From Nageia nagi (Eukaryota > Pinophyta), in contig JBITNC010000001.1 of assembly GCA_050084985.1 (NCBI GenBank), forward strand, positions 73,532,001 through 73,596,000: 64,000 nucleotides of DNA. Reading direction: 5' to 3'. Position 1 is the stretch's first letter. Every line of letters starts with the position of its first letter. A program made the position numbers and the translations under genes. The notes beneath the pieces are model-generated. The model had not been told where the DNA came from and ran no database searches. It was given only the letters and a program-made list of their open reading frames with translations. Shown one piece after another: positions 59,021-64,000 of this stretch.

Positions 59021-60240
59021 GTTGCAATGAAAATAGAGTTGGAATGTAGAATAACATAAAATACAATTATTCTTAGATTTTCACTGAACCTCAAATTATG
59101 TAAAATAGGTAGAAATGTTGTAATTGTAAATTGATATTGATTTTCAGCTCAAAATACAATTTTCCCTTGGAAGGGACTTTTACAAATGATATTTGCCAAA
59201 ATGAGAGTATTAGATCTTCATTGTTTTTGATTTACTTGCTTCTCTCCTTGATATGGACAACCTGTAAATCCTACACACATGCAAAAGATAATAACATCAA
59301 AGCATCTATGTATGACATGTATTAAATTGAAACTAGCATAAAACAATAAAAGGTATGAGCTCATAAGATTTTGGTAGCATTACCCTACTTCCAAAAAATG
59401 GGTCCCTATTGCTTTGTATTGGCTTGTATTTATAGATTTTGGGTGAGATTTTCCAAGGCTAGTAAGGGGGAGTGAAAAGCCACCGTAGGTTGTAACTGAT
59501 CCTCTCTATCCACTGTATCTTGGAAGAATGAGATGTTACAACTTTCTTTTATTATTTTTGTTTTTTGTTCAGATGATACAGAGTCACCAGTGATTACTAG
59601 GCAGACACCGGTGATCATCCTAAAATGCCAGCATTTGTTTTGGGTCATTGGCAATTGGTTTTCCATTTTTATAACAATATTAAAATGATCACCAAATAGC
59701 CAATTTTTACCGAAAAGAGGTCATGTGACCACTCATTTTGCATGTACTCAATGAAAGCTATCCAATAATATGGTTTTTAAACCTATTCTATATTTTCACA
59801 AAGAGTTATGATTATTTCAATGTTTACTAGTTAAAAAGGGATATTTTTAGGTGTCTACTTTTGCCCCCTTTTGAATTATCAACCGAAAATGTGATTGATG
59901 ATTTCAAAAATATAGAATGAGAAGCTTTGTTGCTTGATTATTTATTGTTGCTTTTTTATAAGTTTTGACTCAATTTATTAGATGAATCGAAATTTTGATT
60001 TATCAAATTATGATAAAACATGTTTTCCTTTAGCATTTGATGTAGTTTTGAAAACAAATTTGAATATACTTTAGAAGTGACTATTTTTGGTATGACAATG
60101 TGTTGAGCTTGTGTGACAGTTGCATGACATTTCTATTATGTTGTTTTGCATGTTTAAGCACACATGTACCATATAATTTTTCTTTAGTATATGAGTTTTG
60201 ATGGTGTTTTCCTTTGTCCTAACAACGAGGTTTCAAGATG
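59021..60240. other. Unresolved, slightly less AT-rich spacer
   Basis: No coding domain. A somewhat GC-richer stretch covers 59430-59700 (GGGGGAGTGAAAAGCCACCG). GTGTCTACTTTTGCCCCC at 59852 resembles GTGTATACATTTGCCCCTC at 58069, which may be two ends of a repeat, but I cannot extend the match. Confidence 0.35.
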
Positions 60241-60399
60241 ATCTCCTGTAACAATGATACATCACATTTTATCTCCTTTGATATTTGTAAATGTTAATGA
60301 TATTTTTAAGAAATATCATCAAAATCTTTTTCGTATAAAGCTTAAGATCTTTTAGTAGGATATAATTATAGCTTCTCTAAATCAAAACTTATTATATAT

Positions 60400-62180
60400 A
60401 TATATATATTTATTTCATCATCTGGTGTTGTCATGAGGATAGTCCTTGCCATGATTGAATTATGATTTTTTAACTTTTGCAATTGATATATTGTAATACA
60501 TCAAAACTACACTTGTGTCAATCTCCATACTATGTGTTGTTTATGGTAGTTGCATGACAAGACTCTAGTTTGTCTCTGCATACTGAAGTGAGTATGTGAT
60601 GGTAAGCTTATTTGATGTATATAATTTTGAGATGGTGATGTTGTATATCAAAACTTCACTTGTGTTTATCTCCATACTGTGTGCTATTTATGGCAGTTGC
60701 ATGACAAGACTCTAGTTTGTCTTCACATGCCGAAGCGAGTATGTGATAAGAAGCTTGTTTTGTATATACAAGTCATCTTTCATTTTTCTCTGCTTTTGAC
60801 CCAGCAGAATGGGTTTCATGATGATCTTTTGCATAAGTATTTTATAATCATATTGAGCATAAATATCTTATTTTAGGTTATAGGCAATCATAATTGTGAG
60901 TAGACATATAACTTTCAATTTTCTAATTAACAATGTTTTGGGTACATTTTAAGAGAGATGTAGCCATGGTCTTACTATGTGATCATGGGCTTACTTTGAT
61001 TATGGTGCTGATCTTAGCATTATGACCCCTTTTGAACTGACTAATGATGTCAGTGATGATGATGATAGACTATTCAAAAAACTAATATATATTAGCTAGT
61101 GAACAAGTAAGATGAATGTACGAATGATTCTAACCTTATTGTTTCAATCATTTATAGGTGAACATAAGGTTTGATTTTAGGTCATGAGAAGTTGCATTTA
61201 CCCCAATTATCCAAGTATGATTTTGTGAGCTTTGCAATTGAAGTATTTTGAACACATGTTGGTTGTACACCAAATAGGTACTAAAGGCTTGTTTCCATAT
61301 ATCATTACATGGGTATCTTGTGTTTATCCTAAGGGAATGTATGGATCCGTGTCAGGTATATGACATGAAGTCCCCTTTGTGTGCACTAATTTGAATTTTG
61401 ATTATTATGTTATTACTCTAGAAGAATAGGTTTTACAAAAATCATTGGAATCATGTTTTTTGATGACTAGGGTTTCCTAAATACGTATAACAATAAGTGA
61501 TGACTAAACATGCATAACATGACATATGATTTGAACTAGGAAGTTCATGATTCATTGTAAGATCATAAACAATAAATGGTGTTTGTCCTATCAAGGATTA
61601 ATGATGAAATTATTTATGATCGAGTTTGCATGTTTATTTGGTTATCTTTTTTTTTTTAATGGCATGATATGGTGAGCAAACATAGTCATGTATCTTAAGA
61701 AGATACAAACAAACTAATATGTTATCATTGTAGACTTATACAAATACCACTAGACTCATAAGTAGGTGATAATATACTTGAGGTTGGTAAGTGGTTAAGT
61801 CAAGACTCGTACACTTGAGTTTATCAACTTATGTACGAATATTTTAAATCTTGATTTTGTTGGTTGATGGTAGAGGCAAATGATTTGCTTTGGGTCATGG
61901 ACAATCATAGTTGCCCCAAATTATGATCAAACATAAACTTTTTGAATTTTTGCAATCAAAGTATTTTGAAAATAAGTTCTACATTGTACTAAGTACTCAT
62001 GCTTGTCTACAAATGCTATTTAATGGAACACTTTATTCCATAGGCTCTATGCCCTTAGCATGTATGTCATGTGGAGTCCTTTCAAAGTAGATAACATTTT
62101 AATGTTTGATAATTCTGCTATTTGCCCTAGCAGAATGGGTTTCATTATCATTTCTTGCAAAAATCATTATCAAAGATTTC
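60400..62180. repeat. Degenerate higher-order tandem repeat, ~0.7-kb period
   Basis: The block GTCATGA/G...CAAT..A..ATGATT...TTTGCAATTGAAGTATTTTG recurs near 60430, 61178 and 61895. The block AGCAGAATGGGTTTCATNATNAT recurs at 60803 and 62129, with a weaker copy near 61418. A 147-bp duplication is nested inside: TTGCATGACAAGACTCTAGT at 60550 and 60697. Confidence 0.7.
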
Positions 62181-62485
62181 AGGATGGAATTATTTATAAT
62201 TTGATATCATCAAAGATTCATGATGAGGAATATGATGATAACAATTATCCCATTAAAGACGTATGGGATTATCATTGTATTTTTATTTTTTAAATGTTGA
62301 TTTTGATATTATTAAATATCTTCAAATTTAAGGATAATGATTTGAAAAATTACAGTATTAGATTGTATCATTTACCAAACTTGGCTACTAATAATTTTTA
62401 TTTTATGATAACATGTACAAAGGATATGGAACAAGATGTAACACACATTCAATTTATGGTAGATGATAATGAATGGAAAGGGGAG

Positions 62486-62830
62486 AAGAACATCGACTTC
62501 CAATTCAAAGGGAAGAGCAATTTCTTACTCCCGATCCTAAGGAATGATGGAAGCTTTTTAACGATGTTCTAGGGGGTTGAAATGGATGGGATATGATAGG
62601 AAAAGAACATTGACTTCCAATTCAATGGGGAGAATAATTTCTTATTCTCGATCTCAAAGAATAATGGAAGCTATAAAATTTAACAATGTTCTAGGGTTGA
62701 CTTTTATCAATATACTAAGGGCAATTTCTTGCTTAAACTTGTAGATAAGAATAGAAGCAAAAGGTTTTAACAACAATAATGTTGACTCCCATATTAATGG
62801 GGAGAGCAATTACTCTTTCTTTTTCTCAAA
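62486..62830. repeat. Short tandem repeat, ~117-bp period
   Basis: GACTTCCAATTCAAAGGGAA...TTTCTTACTC at 62495 recurs at 62612. A third, weaker copy (GACTCCCATATTAATGGGGA) starts at 62784. Confidence 0.8.
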
Positions 62831-63329
62831 TAATATGGAAGCACCTCCAATTTAACAATCGATAAAGATAGATTAGAAAATATATGGATGTTGGATAATA
62901 AAATATGAAAGTTGGTATAGTATAATGTGTATGGAGGGATGGTGGATGTTAATATGAAAATAGTATAATGAATGAATAGACATAGGATCTATTGGGTATT
63001 TAGAGAGATAAACTAATCAACTCATGAAGGCATTGATAAATATAAGTGTAATATTAATTACTATGTAATAATAAATAGTATGGGATGGAGGCATGGGATG
63101 ATGAAGAAATTTGATGATCATAATATTCAAGTTGACCATATCAACCAATCACCATTAGATTTTTTCTTATTTAGATGATATAAAGCAAAGTCATGATGTT
63201 CTCAAAATTATCATAGAATCATGTGTGTGCAATGATATTTATTTCCATCTCTAGACAATCTCAAACTAAATGTCACAAGAGCATAAAATATATAAGCTAA
63301 TTCATCCATATGAAATGTACAGAGGTCCA

Positions 63330-63500
63330 TAGGAAAGAAAGTCACTAACCAGTATGGACATGTCGCCACTCGTAAGGTATGCCCCATTACCAGATAGGCA
63401 TCCATAGCCCTGATGAGGATTAACCCCTCGATCCCGCTACAACCTTGCTCTACTGCCAGTCAGGTGTCCATAGCCCCGATAAAGGATATTGTAATCACCC
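63330..63500. repeat. GC-richer block with an imperfect ~69-bp repeat
   Basis: ACCAGATAGGCATCCATAGC with CCTGATGAGGAT at about 63390 recurs as GCCAGTCAGGTGTCCATAGC with CCCGATAAAGGAT at about 63457. CG dinucleotides, rare elsewhere, cluster here, suggesting a younger or less methylated insertion. A homopolymer T run follows at 63520-63580. Confidence 0.65.
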
Positions 63501-63580
63501 ACGAATCATTGATATGATGTAGTAATTTTTTTTTTTGACTTTTGTCATCTCTTTTCACCTCTTTTTTTTTTTTTTAATAA

Positions 63581-64000
63581 AAATATCCAATGATTCTTGG
63601 GTTCGAGATGAAGCGAATAATAGGATGAACATGTAATACTTTCGCTCGAAATCATGTTCTTATAACACATCATTCTTGACTGTTTTAAGATTATTTAAAT
63701 GTGAAAATGTGTATGAGTCCATAATAACCTTAAGTGTATCATAGTCATGTTTGTTTATCATCCAAAGTTTCAAGAATTTCATGATGAGGGTGGGTAAAGT
63801 CAATAAGCATATTAATTTCATAAACTATTTCTTTTACAATAAGTATTAAACATATTTGTATAATGGTATGGAAGTGATCATGGATGATGTATAGTATATA
63901 TGCCTTGATGAATTGTTAGAATATAATCTAATACTCAAATATTCCAACATAATGGGAGATGAATATGAGGTGGAAAAAGGGGAAGACATGGAAATGCAAT
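63581..64000. other. Nothing identified
   Basis: AT-rich sequence without recognisable domains. AGATGAAGCGAATAATAGG and CGCTCGAAATCATG keep several CGs, like the block before it. Confidence 0.35.

Overview
The window is plant nuclear DNA made almost wholly of old, nested LTR retrotransposons. I found no cellular gene, rRNA, tRNA or CRISPR array. It is very AT-rich and CG dinucleotides are scarce. Copia and Ty3/gypsy domains are recognisable but riddled with in-frame stops, many at positions where these families carry Trp, Gln or Arg. That is the pattern expected from long-term deamination of methylated CG and CHG sites. A gymnosperm-like, repeat-bloated, low-GC genome (Welwitschia is one known example) would fit, but the species cannot be decided from the sequence.

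Layout. 84-446: an unidentified coding remnant with four in-frame TAG codons. 4735-8200: a decayed minus-strand gypsy element (gag, protease, RT, RNase H, start of integrase). 9439-16806: a complete minus-strand copia element with two LTRs, PBS, PPT and a perfect AAATT target-site duplication (TSD); it has integrase, RT and RNase H but no visible gag, and carries three tandem-repeat arrays plus the 3' end of a second copia lineage. 16812-23345: long direct repeats around a 1,247-bp tandem duplication of Ser/Pro/Tyr/His-rich coding-like DNA.

23343-39248 is a plus-strand Tat-like gypsy pol. It is split at 23972/37296 by a 13.3-kb insertion, 23973-37295, flanked by a perfect TAGAT TSD. The insertion holds five LTRs and four internal bodies in tandem, all on the minus strand. 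Each body encodes remnants of the same ~760-codon open frame: a copia Gag N-terminus, a long acidic region and a Cys-rich, hydrophobic C-terminus, with no pol. This non-autonomous family and its tandem arrangement are the most unusual content.

40418-54423 is a second large Tat-like gypsy element (14 kb, 1.8-kb LTRs, TSD ATGAT). Its domain order is gag, protease, RNase H-like domain, RT, RNase H, integrase, followed by a long 3' frame with an acidic tract and a coiled coil. That 3' frame is interrupted by a 615-bp solo copia LTR (TSD TAAAT) carrying a striking G-run cluster. 54429-64000 holds a third gypsy gag remnant (55200-56215), an unrecognised short coding-like frame near 58.4 kb and several degenerate tandem repeats.

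Four insertions can be ordered by TSDs and nesting: the five-LTR array went into the Tat-like pol, the second gypsy landed downstream of that pol, and the solo LTR went into the second gypsy. The copia element lies inside one copy of the long direct repeat.
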